DNA from: Melanopsichium pennsylvanicum
Taxonomy: Eukaryota; Basidiomycota; Ustilaginomycetes; Ustilaginales
Length of the DNA stretch: 22,225 nt
Direction of reading: 5' to 3'
NCBI GenBank assembly: GCA_900208305.1
Contig: OAPG01000049.1
Location: 1 to 22,225, forward strand
Positions within the stretch are counted from its first letter, which is position 1, and every line of letters starts with the position of its first letter. Shown here piece after piece: positions 8,819 to 16,861 of this stretch. The position numbers were made by a program, and so were the translations under genes. Below the pieces are notes generated by a model. It worked only from the letters and a program-made list of their open reading frames with translations, did not search any database and had not been told where the DNA came from.

Positions 8819-9847
8819 TTAATTAGCTTCACTCTCTTTTAGTTCACTTACCGATGATGTACTAATTTTACTAAAATAATTTTAAGAATATAGCATAAAA
8901 CTACAAATTAGAAAATATAATCCTGCTGTTGCTATAATATAAACTACAAAATTTAGAATCGTAAAAAAGAAAGCCGCGCGCAAGCGCAAAAGAAATCAAG
9001 TACATCTACATCTCTATTAGATGGTAGTCGATTACTGTCATTCGATTCCATCCAATTTAGCAGAAACGAATAAATAGAATCTAGAAAACTAGTTGAATCT
9101 TCTAGAGGAGAGTGGATACTGTAACTGGTATTACTATTGTTACTGTTATCAGTATTATTATCTGTATTGATATCTGGCTTAGGTGTAATCAGCTTGTTAG
9201 CACTGTTAGTATATATATATGGCTCTGTAGTATAAATTTGTTATTAATATAGCGAGCCGTATCCCTAAAGAATCACACTTCGGTTAAGAAACCGCTGACC
9301 ATCAAAATAGTGCTGTATAACCTAGTGCAGTACCCTAAAATTTATATCCTAGTCCTCGTGGTGAAGAGGAAGACCATAGCTTATTAATAAGAAATGGTAT
9401 CGTAGATGGTATTAGATAATCTACAGGTACATTATAAACTGTATATTTAGTAAAAGCACTTGACACCTCTGCAATCGCAGCACCTGTTGTATCCTGATTT
9501 GATTGTGGTGCCAGTTCTTTAGTCATCTCATAAATTTTCTCATAAAAAAACAAAAACAAAAAAAACTTTTCGTTAGGTACTTTTATTCCTGTTGAACTAG
9601 AACTAATTTACATATTTTTTATTGTTTCCTCTGCACGATATACAGCTTCAGCAATAAAGATGAGATTAAGTAGCATCCAAATTACATATAGAATTAAAAA
9701 AAAAACAAACAAAAAAAAAATAGGAATAGGCGACATAATTAGTTTAAGCATAGCATAAGTAATTTTGTTTATAGTTCCTGTAATTCCACCTATACTGTAA
9801 CAATGTTTTGCTCCAATAGAAATGTTGTAAAAAATAAATACAAACAT
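8819..9847 (-). pseudogene. Decayed membrane-protein ORF (fragment A), possible orf335 relative
   Basis: Unrecognised. The pieces in order resemble the layout of orf335: an N-terminal hydrophobic stretch (9847-9608; TYAMLKLIMSPIP then LYVIWMLLNLIFIAEAVYRAEET), a soluble Ser/Thr/Asn-rich part (9559-9335; MTKELAPQSNQDTTGAAI to LGYKF), then a segment near 9190-8995 with HSPLEDSTSF and LPSNRDVDVLDFF, comparable to [10 protein letters not shown] and AIDVLHF of orf335, and a hydrophobic helix (NFVVYIIATAGLYFLICSFML) near 8890-8960. A GC-rich insertion at 8974-8991 breaks the frame just before that helix, and T-runs and stops break others. The similarity is by eye and weak in the first half. Expression as a protein is unlikely. 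Confidence 0.5.
8974..8991 (+). repeat. GC-rich dispersed element inside decayed ORF A
   Basis: CCGCGCGCAAGCGCAAAA, the family consensus. It shifts the frame between DVDVLDFF and the following hydrophobic helix. Confidence 0.75.
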
Positions 9848-10065
9848 AAGTACTTAACATATTAGTACTGCTTGTGTATATTCTTTTTTAGAAAAATTGC
9901 AAAAATATCTTTCGAAATATCTCCGACAAAATTACAAGAATCGTTACAGAATGTCATACTATTTACAATCAGCTCCATTGGCATTAGTACTTTAAATGCT
10001 CTTGTCAAAAAAGTATCCCGTATTTACTTAATTTTGGTATACCTATATATAGGTATATAATTACA

Positions 10066-10154
10066 CGGACAAAAGGAGATTCGAACTCCTAAGGAAGTTT
10101 TTTATATTCCAGACAATTAGCAATCGCCTACACCTCGCCAATAGCGGTTTGTCC
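10066..10154 (-). tRNA. trnS(gcu): tRNA-Ser (GCU), left-arm copy
   Basis: Class II tRNA with a long variable arm. Acceptor GGACAAA/TTTGTCC-type pairing, anticodon stem GGCGA/TTGTC with loop TTGCTAA giving GCT, T arm AGGAG-TTCGAAT-CTCCT, discriminator G. Confidence 0.92.
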
Positions 10155-10172
10155 ATAAGTAACCTATATAAA

Positions 10173-10246
10173 GAAGGTATAACTCAGTTGGTTAGAGTGC
10201 GATACTTTTAATATCGACGTCGTAGGTTCGAGCCCTACTATCTTCA
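10173..10246 (+). tRNA. trnK(uuu): tRNA-Lys (UUU), left-arm copy
   Basis: Acceptor GAAGGTA/TATCTTC with one G-U pair, D arm AACTCAGTTGGTTAGAG, anticodon stem CGATA/TATCG with loop CTTTTAA giving TTT, five-base variable loop, T arm GTAGG-TTCGAGC-CCTAC, discriminator A. Opposite strand to its neighbours. Confidence 0.95.
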
Positions 10247-10254
10247 TATATTTT

Positions 10255-10325
10255 CTAGGATGAGTTGAATCGAACAACTATTTTCCCCACCAAAAGAGGA
10301 AGTCTTTCCTTTAGACGACATCCTA
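10255..10325 (-). tRNA. trnQ(uug): tRNA-Gln (UUG), left-arm copy
   Basis: Acceptor TAGGATG/CATCCTA, anticodon stem TCCTC/GGGGA with loop TTTTGGT giving TTG, T arm GTTG-TTCGATT-CAAC. Confidence 0.9.
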
Positions 10326-10590
10326 CTTTACTAGTATTCTTATTTTCATACTAATATAGTATTTACTAGTGTAACTATTTTTGTTTTTTTTCAACCATTC
10401 TCATTACCTACTAAAATCGAAGAATTTTATAAACCGGGGATAAAATCTAATATTTTATCAGGGCAATGATGTATTTCCTTTAGATGACATCCTACATTCC
10501 CTATTTATAAAAAATAACTTGATAATTATAGTGGGCTTATAAAAATAGAATACTTTTAGGGCTACTTTTTTTCGGGAGAAAAAAGAACAA

Positions 10591-10630
10591 AGCCGTAGGC
10601 AGCCGTAGGCAGCCGTATGCAGCCGTAGGC
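10591..10630 (+). repeat. 10-base tandem repeat AGCCGTAGGC x4
   Basis: Four direct copies, the third with G changed to T. The unit is the complement of a GCCTACGGCT motif seen singly near 3710 and in altered form near 6205. Confidence 0.95.
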
Positions 10631-10682
10631 GAAGATTTTATTAAAAAGTATGCGCAAGAAAACAACAAAATTTTTGTTTTTG

Positions 10683-10724
10683 TTTTTATTTTTATTTTTA
10701 TTTTTATTTTTATTTTTATTTTTA
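10683..10724. repeat. Hexanucleotide tandem repeat (TTTTTA)x7
   Basis: Seven perfect copies of a 6-base unit followed by TTTTCT. The right arm has compensating one-base changes here, the first difference between the arms moving out from the tip. Confidence 0.93.
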
Positions 10725-10936
10725 TTTTCTACCGCGCCTATAAATAGATAATCACTATAATTAATCGTTTTCTATAGCACCTTTAATACGTTTTATACTG
10801 ATACTACTACAACTATTTTATTATTATTTCTATTAATGTATATAGCTTATTTATTTATAATATGAACTAACAAATAACTTTTCCAGACACAAGTTGAATT
10901 ATTTGAATATAATAAGATTATATATATATTCAAATA

Positions 10937-10968
10937 CCGCCCGCGCGCAAGCGCAGCGCAAGCGCAAA
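10937..10968 (+). repeat. Compound GC-rich element
   Basis: A 32-base GC-rich element in an AT-rich spacer, almost identical to 13118-13150. It holds the CGCGCAAGCGC core followed by a repeated AGCGCAAGCGCAAA. Confidence 0.85.
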
Positions 10969-11018
10969 TATCCTATTTTATTGGGCTGTATAGTATTTTC
11001 TATTATTTACAGTATTTT

Positions 11019-11089
11019 TGCCGACTACTAGAATCGAACTAGTGTCAAGTAATTACAAGTTACCTATTCTACCACTAAACTAAGTCGAC
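11019..11089 (-). tRNA. trnT(ugu): tRNA-Thr (UGU), left-arm copy
   Basis: Acceptor GTCGACT/AGTCGGC with one G-U pair, anticodon stem GGTAA/TTACT with loop CTTGTAA giving TGT, T arm ACTAG-TTCGATT-CTAGT, discriminator A. Confidence 0.92.
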
Positions 11090-11229
11090 ATTTTTACCGC
11101 TAGTAAATCCGCAGTCATTTATTTCCTAATTATTATATATTAATTTATAGATTTAGTAGCGAATTTTATTATAATAGTATAAAACTACTTTTTATTTTAA
11201 TAGGCGGGCAGTAGTAGATCTAAACCTAC

Positions 11230-11300
11230 TGATCTCTAGGAGAATCGAACTCCTATTAGTAAAATGAAGATCTACTGTTTTACCTTTAAACTAAGAGACC
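11230..11300 (-). tRNA. trnE(uuc): tRNA-Glu (UUC), left-arm copy
   Basis: Acceptor GGTCTCT/AGAGATC, D stem GTTT/AAAC, anticodon stem GTAGA/TTTAC with loop TCTTCAT giving TTC, T arm AGGAG-TTCGATT-CTCCT. Position 33 is C in place of U. A one-base shift would give TCA (Trp) with U33, but the stem then fails to pair, so Glu is preferred. Confidence 0.8.
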
Positions 11301-11755
11301 TATACCTATATATATATACATAAATTTGTAACCATCCAGATTTATTAGTAGAGAAAATGAATCACAATTTATAAAGTAGTGACTATAAAATCTCTTATTT
11401 TCAAGGTCGCGTGTAAGCGCTGTTTTATTTTTAACCGCTAGTAATTTTATTAGGACTATACAAACACAAGCATTATGATATACAGAGTAATAAAGTATGA
11501 TAGAATATCTATATATTCAACTATATGTTATTAAAATAGCGATAAAATTTTATGCGCTGGCCGATAAAAATGGAACATTTTGATTTTTTTAGAATAGAAT
11601 TTTAAATACAAGGCTAATAAAATCTAATATTTTATAAGCGCTATTAAATTTAATTCCTAAAAAAAAAAAATGGATAAGAATTTAGGGGCCCTACGGGCGG
11701 GCCCCATACCCATAAATTAATTCCTTTTTAAATAACCCGGCGATAATTATTAATT
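11301..11755. other. AT-rich spacer between trnE and trnM, left arm
   Basis: No gene seen. It contains GCGC-flanked AT hairpins (near 11560-11645) and a GGGGCCCTACGGGCGGGCCCC inverted repeat near 11686-11705. Confidence 0.55.
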
Positions 11756-11828
11756 GAGTACATTCCAGGATTCGAACACTGGTCTAGCAGGACATGAGTC
11801 TGCTGTGCCACCTTTACACTAAAGTACT
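11756..11828 (-). tRNA. trnM(cau): tRNA-Met (CAU), left-arm copy
   Basis: Acceptor AGTACTT/ATGTACT with one mismatch, anticodon loop CTCATGT in stem GCAGA/CCTGC giving CAT, T loop TTCGAAT. It could be initiator or elongator methionine, or a lysidine-modified isoleucine tRNA; the sequence alone does not settle this. Confidence 0.88.
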
Positions 11829-11965
11829 TTATATATTTACTTTTTTCTATTCTTATACTAACCATATTTACACAGACCGCGCCAATAAAAATGAAAATTT
11901 TTATATCAAATAAAAAAAGTTACTATGTAACGATTGAAAATATAGAGACTATCTCTATCTATTTT

Positions 11966-12006
11966 CAATTGAAAGGGGAGTATAATGTAATTTCTTCAAT
12001 TAATTG
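11966..12006 (-). terminator. Putative 3'-end hairpin after orf335
   Basis: On the minus strand a TTCAAT...ATTGAA-type stem encloses a loop with ATACTCCCCTT, starting a few bases after the orf335 stop. A hairpin with the same TACTCCCCTT loop follows nad4. A role in 3' processing is inferred. Confidence 0.4.
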
Positions 12007-12007
12007 T

Positions 12008-13015
12008 TTAATTGAACATAAAAGGGTGGTAGAATAGAAAGTTTAGCCCTGCAATAATTGTTGAAATGTTTACAGCTACAAACATTTTTAGCAGAATAAT
12101 CAGATTATTTGCCATTTTATCTGAAGGAATAAATTTGCTAAGTAGTGTAGACATCTTAACGATACTATCTCGATTTTTTACACTGTATCGGAAGATAGTA
12201 ATTAGAATAAAGCTATAAAGTACAGTAATTGCACTTACTGCTACTAGAAATACAATAATATTGTATTGGAAGTGTAGAACGTCAATAGCGCTTAGTTCTG
12301 TGAAATCAGTTGCAGGAACTCTATTTCGTAGATCCTGTTTCACAAAATCAGGAAGAAGTGAAAATAGCCAATCAAAAATAGACCCGTTTTCCTCTAGTGG
12401 CGAATTAATCTGATGATTGCTATTGGTAGTACTACTACCGATATTAAGGGAACCTGATAGTTTAGTATCACCAACTTCAACACTAGTACTAAAACCCTTA
12501 GAAATTGCTTCCTTCATTCGCGAATGAACCCATCCAAGAGTAGGTTTTGTCACTTCATGCATTGAGATAGCACTAGTTGTAGTAGTAGTCATAATAGTTG
12601 TAATCGCTGCTACTTTACCAGCAGTGCCAGACTTCAGTTGAAAGACTTTGTACATACCATATAGGCTAATAGAAGCCCACGCACCATTAATAATTCGACT
12701 ATTCCACTTGTCAGTTATAGATACAGTCCCATTCTTTGCATTTGTAGCTAGGGCTTCAGTCTCTTGACAGTAGATAGGATCAAACCATACATTATAGAAG
12801 AGAGTAAATGTTGTAAAGCCTAGGATTACTACTACAACCATTAGAGGTACTGCAAATGGTTGTAGTAGAGCATAGTATCCAACAACATTAGGTCCAATTT
12901 GTCGTTGCATTGATCCCATTACTTTTCGTTCAATTACTGTCATAAAAGCAACACTTAGTAGAATTGGAACAAGAACTACTAGAATCTCTAGTAGATTATA
13001 TAGAATTGAAAGCAT
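12008..13015 (-). CDS. orf335: nad1 N terminus fused to an unknown membrane protein (left copy)
   Basis: A complete 335-codon ORF, ATG to TAA. Residues 1-55 are an NADH dehydrogenase subunit 1 N terminus: [17 protein letters not shown] helix, then [27 protein letters not shown]. Where nad1 would continue DALKL, the protein switches to unrelated sequence: a helix (about 56-80), a soluble middle rich in Thr, Ser and Asn (about 85-235, with [14 protein letters not shown] and [14 protein letters not shown]), then two hydrophobic segments (about 250-275 and 308-332). Codon use shifts too: AAG, CAG, GTG, TCG, ATA and one AGA appear only after the nad1 part. The remaining nad1 sequence is not in this window, so this cannot be a working complex I subunit; it is more likely a chimera from nad1 5' duplication or insertion of a foreign ORF. 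The function of the C-terminal part is unknown. Confidence 0.85.
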   Translation of the reverse strand: MLSILYNLLEILVVLVPILLSVAFMTVIERKVMGSMQRQIGPNVVGYYALLQPFAVPLMVVVVILGFTTFTLFYNVWFDPIYCQETEALATNAKNGTVSITDKWNSRIINGAWASISLYGMYKVFQLKSGTAGKVAAITTIMTTTTTSAISMHEVTKPTLGWVHSRMKEAISKGFSTSVEVGDTKLSGSLNIGSSTTNSNHQINSPLEENGSIFDWLFSLLPDFVKQDLRNRVPATDFTELSAIDVLHFQYNIIVFLVAVSAITVLYSFILITIFRYSVKNRDSIVKMSTLLSKFIPSDKMANNLIILLKMFVAVNISTIIAGLNFLFYHPFMFN

Positions 13016-13117
13016 TTTTAAGTTTTATTTTACTGCGTTACTAATTTTACTAATTACTAATCTAATATCTAGATTATTTAAAGTAAATACGCACGTTAAT
13101 AAATCTATACTTAATTA

Positions 13118-13150
13118 CCGCCCGTGCGCAAGCGCAGCGCAAGCGCAAAA
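13118..13150 (+). repeat. Compound GC-rich element
   Basis: Near-identical to 10937-10968, differing mainly in CCCGTGCGC versus CCCGCGCGC. It lies 100 bases 5' of orf335 on the minus strand. Confidence 0.85.
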
Positions 13151-13351
13151 TGTAGACTAAATTGCGCGCGGGCTCTTAGATAGATTAATCTATTTTATTA
13201 TAGACTAACCTACTATATTAATTTCTCTTTTATTTAAATGAAAGTAATAAGTATAGATAGGAATAAATCAAAAAGAGTAAGAGTAAGTACTCTATCCTAT
13301 ACAAGAATAGGAATATTATAGTAGAGTTTTTTTTGCTATCGACGAGTTGTA

Positions 13352-13378
13352 AATTTAACTAGTTAAATTAAGTTGGCC
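13352..13378. repeat. AT palindrome repeat shared by cox3 and nad4 3' regions
   Basis: ATTTAACTAGTTAAATT followed by AAGTTGGCC, matching 3992-4017 (AGTTGACC) with few changes. Both copies lie 120-200 bases downstream of a respiratory gene. Confidence 0.7.
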
Positions 13379-13397
13379 TGAAAATAGAAGATTTAAC

Positions 13398-13433
13398 AAC
13401 TAAATGAGTGAAAGGGGAGTAAATCACTTAGTT
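13398..13433 (-). terminator. Putative 3'-end hairpin after nad4
   Basis: AACTA and AGTGA pair with TCACT and TAGTT around a loop that reads TTTACTCCCCTT on the minus strand, about 115 bases after the nad4 stop. The loop matches that 3' of orf335. Role inferred. Confidence 0.4.
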
Positions 13434-13546
13434 AAACTAATTTTAATTAAGTTTAAAAGTGTAGTTACAAAAATAAAATCAAATTTATTAAGACCTATCT
13501 AATTTTGTATTTTAGTAATAACTATTTTCCTTTTTTAGTCTGACTT

Positions 13547-14914
13547 TTAATTGATTGAAAAAAGTAGTCCAGATGTTGAAGCATGAACTGAATCAAGGAT
13601 AATATTTGGGAAAATTCCAAATACTACGGCAACAAATAGAAGAGGTAGTAGAAGCATAAACTCTCGTCGAGTAAGATCTGTAGTGTAGTTTAGGTATTTA
13701 CTCCAAGCACCAAAGGCAATTCGGTTATATAGCCAAATAGAATAAGCAGCACTTAGAACAATACCGGAACTTCCTAGTACAGCAAATACAGGGTTTCGTT
13801 GGAAGGCACCCGCTAGACATAGGAATTCACCAGCCCAATTAGCACTTAGAGGTACTGCAGCATTAAAAATTGTAAATACAAAGAACAGAATTGAGAATAG
13901 TGGCATATAAGCAGTCATACCTCGGTAGTACCGAATAGTTCGTGTATGGTATCGATCATATAGAACTCCACCTACTAGAATAAATAGTGCTGGACTAACA
14001 ACTCCATGAGCAATACTTAGTAGTAGAGCACCATCAATACCTTGGATAGTATTACTGAATAGTCCTAGTACTACTACAGCCATATGACCAATAGAAGAGT
14101 AAGCAACTAGAGCTTTGAAATCAGTTTGTCGTAGTGTAGCTAGTGATGCATAAATTAGAGTAATTACTGCAATAGTTTGTACTAGTGGAGAGAAGTATGA
14201 TGTTGCATCTGGTAGAAATTGAATTAGAATTCGCATGTATCCATATGTAGCTAGTTTTAGGATAAGACCAGCTAGAATAACACTACCAGCTAGTGGAGCT
14301 TCAGCATGAGCTCGAGGTAGCCATACGTGGAATGGTAGTAGTGGTGTTTTGATAGCCATACTAATAAATACAGCTAGCCATAGTAGTTTTTGTGATTCTA
14401 GATTAATTTCAGATAGTGATACTACTTGAAAATCTGTTGAACCAACATTATAGTAAATAACTAGGAAAGCTAGTAGCATAAATAGTGAACCAAATAGTGT
14501 ATAAAGGAACAGTAGGAAAGCAGCTCGTACTCGTGTAGCACTACCACCCCAAATACCTACAATTAGGAATAGAGGAATTAGTACACTTTCAAAGAATACA
14601 TAGAATAGTAGAATATCTAGTACAATAAATACCGCAATTAGTAGTGTTTCTAGTACTAGGAAACACATAAGGAAGTATTTAAGTTGTTGTTTAATATTAT
14701 CCCAATTACTTAGAATACAAATTGGTGTAATAAATGTTGTTAGTAGAACAAAATAAAGTGAGATACCATCTACCCCAATGTGTAGGTGACAGAAATTAAC
14801 TTGGTTAAATTCTTGCGTAAATTGATATTCACTAGTACTTGAATCAAATTCACCCCATAGTACAATACTTAGAACAAAATTAATTAGTGATGTTCCTAGT
14901 GCTACTCGTTTCAT
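13547..14914 (-). CDS. nad4: NADH dehydrogenase subunit 4, 5'-truncated (left copy)
   Basis: Encodes 455 residues of the proton-pumping ND4/NuoM subunit of complex I. Landmarks: HIGVDGISLYFVLLTTFITP (45-64), the essential glutamate in YVFFESVLIP (about 109), the lysine in AIKTPLLPFHVWLPRAHAEAP (about 189), AYSSIGHMAVVVLGLFSNT, and the YYRGMTAYMPL loop. In E. coli NuoM the Glu and Lys lie at 144 and 234, so about 30-45 residues, including the first helix, appear missing here. The frame starts at an ATG only 10 bases from the palindrome tip, so the true 5' end was probably lost at the fold. No TTA, TTG, AGA or AGG codon is used. The stop is TAA. Whether this copy is functional is doubtful. Confidence 0.93.
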   Translation of the reverse strand: MKRVALGTSLINFVLSIVLWGEFDSSTSEYQFTQEFNQVNFCHLHIGVDGISLYFVLLTTFITPICILSNWDNIKQQLKYFLMCFLVLETLLIAVFIVLDILLFYVFFESVLIPLFLIVGIWGGSATRVRAAFLLFLYTLFGSLFMLLAFLVIYYNVGSTDFQVVSLSEINLESQKLLWLAVFISMAIKTPLLPFHVWLPRAHAEAPLAGSVILAGLILKLATYGYMRILIQFLPDATSYFSPLVQTIAVITLIYASLATLRQTDFKALVAYSSIGHMAVVVLGLFSNTIQGIDGALLLSIAHGVVSPALFILVGGVLYDRYHTRTIRYYRGMTAYMPLFSILFFVFTIFNAAVPLSANWAGEFLCLAGAFQRNPVFAVLGSSGIVLSAAYSIWLYNRIAFGAWSKYLNYTTDLTRREFMLLLPLLFVAVVFGIFPNIILDSVHASTSGLLFSIN

Positions 14915-14924
14915 TTGTGACTCT

Positions 14925-14952
14925 GAATGTCTAGCATTTGCAAGGCTAGCAT
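14925..14952. other. Palindrome tip (28-base asymmetric centre)
   Basis: The arms pair perfectly up to 14924/14953. Inside the tip, CTAGC (14931-14935) and GCTAG (14945-14949) form a further five-base stem around a nine-base loop, extendable by ATG/CAT if one T is bulged. The centre is therefore a near-complete hairpin with a very small loop. Confidence 0.9.
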
Positions 14953-14962
14953 AGAGTCACAA

Positions 14963-16330
14963 ATGAAACGAGTAGCACTAGGAACATCACTAATTAATTT
15001 TGTTCTAAGTATTGTACTATGGGGTGAATTTGATTCAAGTACTAGTGAATATCAATTTACGCAAGAATTTAACCAAGTTAATTTCTGTCACCTACACATT
15101 GGGGTAGATGGTATCTCACTTTATTTTGTTCTACTAACAACATTTATTACACCAATTTGTATTCTAAGTAATTGGGATAATATTAAACAACAACTTAAAT
15201 ACTTCCTTATGTGTTTCCTAGTACTAGAAACACTACTAATTGCGGTATTTATTGTACTAGATATTCTACTATTCTATGTATTCTTTGAAAGTGTACTAAT
15301 TCCTCTATTCCTAATTGTAGGTATTTGGGGTGGTAGTGCTACACGAGTACGAGCTGCTTTCCTACTGTTCCTTTATACACTATTTGGTTCACTATTTATG
15401 CTACTAGCTTTCCTAGTTATTTACTATAATGTTGGTTCAACAGATTTTCAAGTAGTATCACTATCTGAAATTAATCTAGAATCACAAAAACTACTATGGC
15501 TAGCTGTATTTATTAGTATGGCTATCAAAACACCACTACTACCATTCCACGTATGGCTACCTCGAGCTCATGCTGAAGCTCCACTAGCTGGTAGTGTTAT
15601 TCTAGCTGGTCTTATCCTAAAACTAGCTACATATGGATACATGCGAATTCTAATTCAATTTCTACCAGATGCAACATCATACTTCTCTCCACTAGTACAA
15701 ACTATTGCAGTAATTACTCTAATTTATGCATCACTAGCTACACTACGACAAACTGATTTCAAAGCTCTAGTTGCTTACTCTTCTATTGGTCATATGGCTG
15801 TAGTAGTACTAGGACTATTCAGTAATACTATCCAAGGTATTGATGGTGCTCTACTACTAAGTATTGCTCATGGAGTTGTTAGTCCAGCACTATTTATTCT
15901 AGTAGGTGGAGTTCTATATGATCGATACCATACACGAACTATTCGGTACTACCGAGGTATGACTGCTTATATGCCACTATTCTCAATTCTGTTCTTTGTA
16001 TTTACAATTTTTAATGCTGCAGTACCTCTAAGTGCTAATTGGGCTGGTGAATTCCTATGTCTAGCGGGTGCCTTCCAACGAAACCCTGTATTTGCTGTAC
16101 TAGGAAGTTCCGGTATTGTTCTAAGTGCTGCTTATTCTATTTGGCTATATAACCGAATTGCCTTTGGTGCTTGGAGTAAATACCTAAACTACACTACAGA
16201 TCTTACTCGACGAGAGTTTATGCTTCTACTACCTCTTCTATTTGTTGCCGTAGTATTTGGAATTTTCCCAAATATTATCCTTGATTCAGTTCATGCTTCA
16301 ACATCTGGACTACTTTTTTCAATCAATTAA
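14963..16330 (+). CDS. nad4: NADH dehydrogenase subunit 4, 5'-truncated (right copy)
   Basis: The same 455-residue protein as the left copy, with no difference seen. The ATG at 14963 is chosen because it lies in the mirrored sequence. An in-frame ATG at 14927 would add 12 residues (MSSICKASIESQ), but these come from the tip and do not look like a nad4 N terminus, lacking the usual first hydrophobic helix. Both copies lose the conserved N-terminal helix at the same point, as expected if the palindrome formed inside nad4. Confidence 0.93.
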   Translation: MKRVALGTSLINFVLSIVLWGEFDSSTSEYQFTQEFNQVNFCHLHIGVDGISLYFVLLTTFITPICILSNWDNIKQQLKYFLMCFLVLETLLIAVFIVLDILLFYVFFESVLIPLFLIVGIWGGSATRVRAAFLLFLYTLFGSLFMLLAFLVIYYNVGSTDFQVVSLSEINLESQKLLWLAVFISMAIKTPLLPFHVWLPRAHAEAPLAGSVILAGLILKLATYGYMRILIQFLPDATSYFSPLVQTIAVITLIYASLATLRQTDFKALVAYSSIGHMAVVVLGLFSNTIQGIDGALLLSIAHGVVSPALFILVGGVLYDRYHTRTIRYYRGMTAYMPLFSILFFVFTIFNAAVPLSANWAGEFLCLAGAFQRNPVFAVLGSSGIVLSAAYSIWLYNRIAFGAWSKYLNYTTDLTRREFMLLLPLLFVAVVFGIFPNIILDSVHASTSGLLFSIN

Positions 16331-16861
16331 AAGTCAGACTAAAAAAGGAAAATAGTTATTACTAAAATACAAAATTAGATAGGTCTTAATAAATTTGATT
16401 TTATTTTTGTAACTACACTTTTAAACTTAATTAAAATTAGTTTAACTAAGTGATTTACTCCCCTTTCACTCATTTAGTTGTTAAATCTTCTATTTTCAGG
16501 CCAACTTAATTTAACTAGTTAAATTTACAACTCGTCGATAGCAAAAAAAACTCTACTATAATATTCCTATTCTTGTATAGGATAGAGTACTTACTCTTAC
16601 TCTTTTTGATTTATTCCTATCTATACTTATTACTTTCATTTAAATAAAAGAGAAATTAATATAGTAGGTTAGTCTATAATAAAATAGATTAATCTATCTA
16701 AGAGCCCGCGCGCAATTTAGTCTACATTTTGCGCTTGCGCTGCGCTTGCGCACGGGCGGTAATTAAGTATAGATTTATTAACGTGCGTATTTACTTTAAA
16801 TAATCTAGATATTAGATTAGTAATTAGTAAAATTAGTAACGCAGTAAAATAAAACTTAAAA
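16331..16861. other. Spacer between nad4 and orf335, right arm
   Basis: Mirror of 13016-13546, with the nad4 3' hairpin at 16444-16479, the AT palindrome repeat at 16499-16525 and a compound GC element at 16727-16759. No gene seen. Confidence 0.65.

Larger units (their letters stand above)
10326..11018. other. Repeat-rich spacer between trnQ and trnT, left arm
   Basis: No gene. It holds a partial copy of the trnQ acceptor/D region near 10468-10495 (CCTTTAGATGACATCCTAC matches 10310-10326 with one change), the 10-base tandem array at 10591, the (TTTTTA)n array at 10683 and the compound GC element at 10937. Confidence 0.65.
13016..13546. other. Spacer between orf335 and nad4, left arm
   Basis: About 530 bases without a gene. 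It contains the GC element at 13118-13150, the AT palindrome repeat at 13352-13378 and the candidate nad4 3' hairpin at 13398-13433. Confidence 0.65.
7637..14924 (+). repeat. Giant inverted repeat, left arm
   Basis: This 7.29-kb arm is mirrored by 14953-22225. For features within about 4.2 kb of the tip, left and right coordinates sum to exactly 29877 (nad4, orf335, trnM, trnE, trnT), so there is no net indel. Farther out the sum drifts to 29862 at the window end. The outer limit of the repeat is set by the end of the window, not by loss of similarity. Confidence 0.97.

Noticed and set aside
9872..10060. 62-codon plus-strand ORF next to trnS(GCU), and its mirror at 19817-20002
   Set aside because: The two arms give different N termini because of indels; no family resemblance, so coding is unsupported.
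11230..11300. Reading this tRNA as tRNA-Trp (UCA)
   Set aside because: The one-base shift that gives TCA destroys the anticodon stem; the standard spacing gives UUC.
14927..16330. A longer nad4 start at 14927 adding MSSICKASIESQ
   Set aside because: The additional codons come from the palindrome tip and lack the hydrophobic first helix; the mirrored copy cannot use them.
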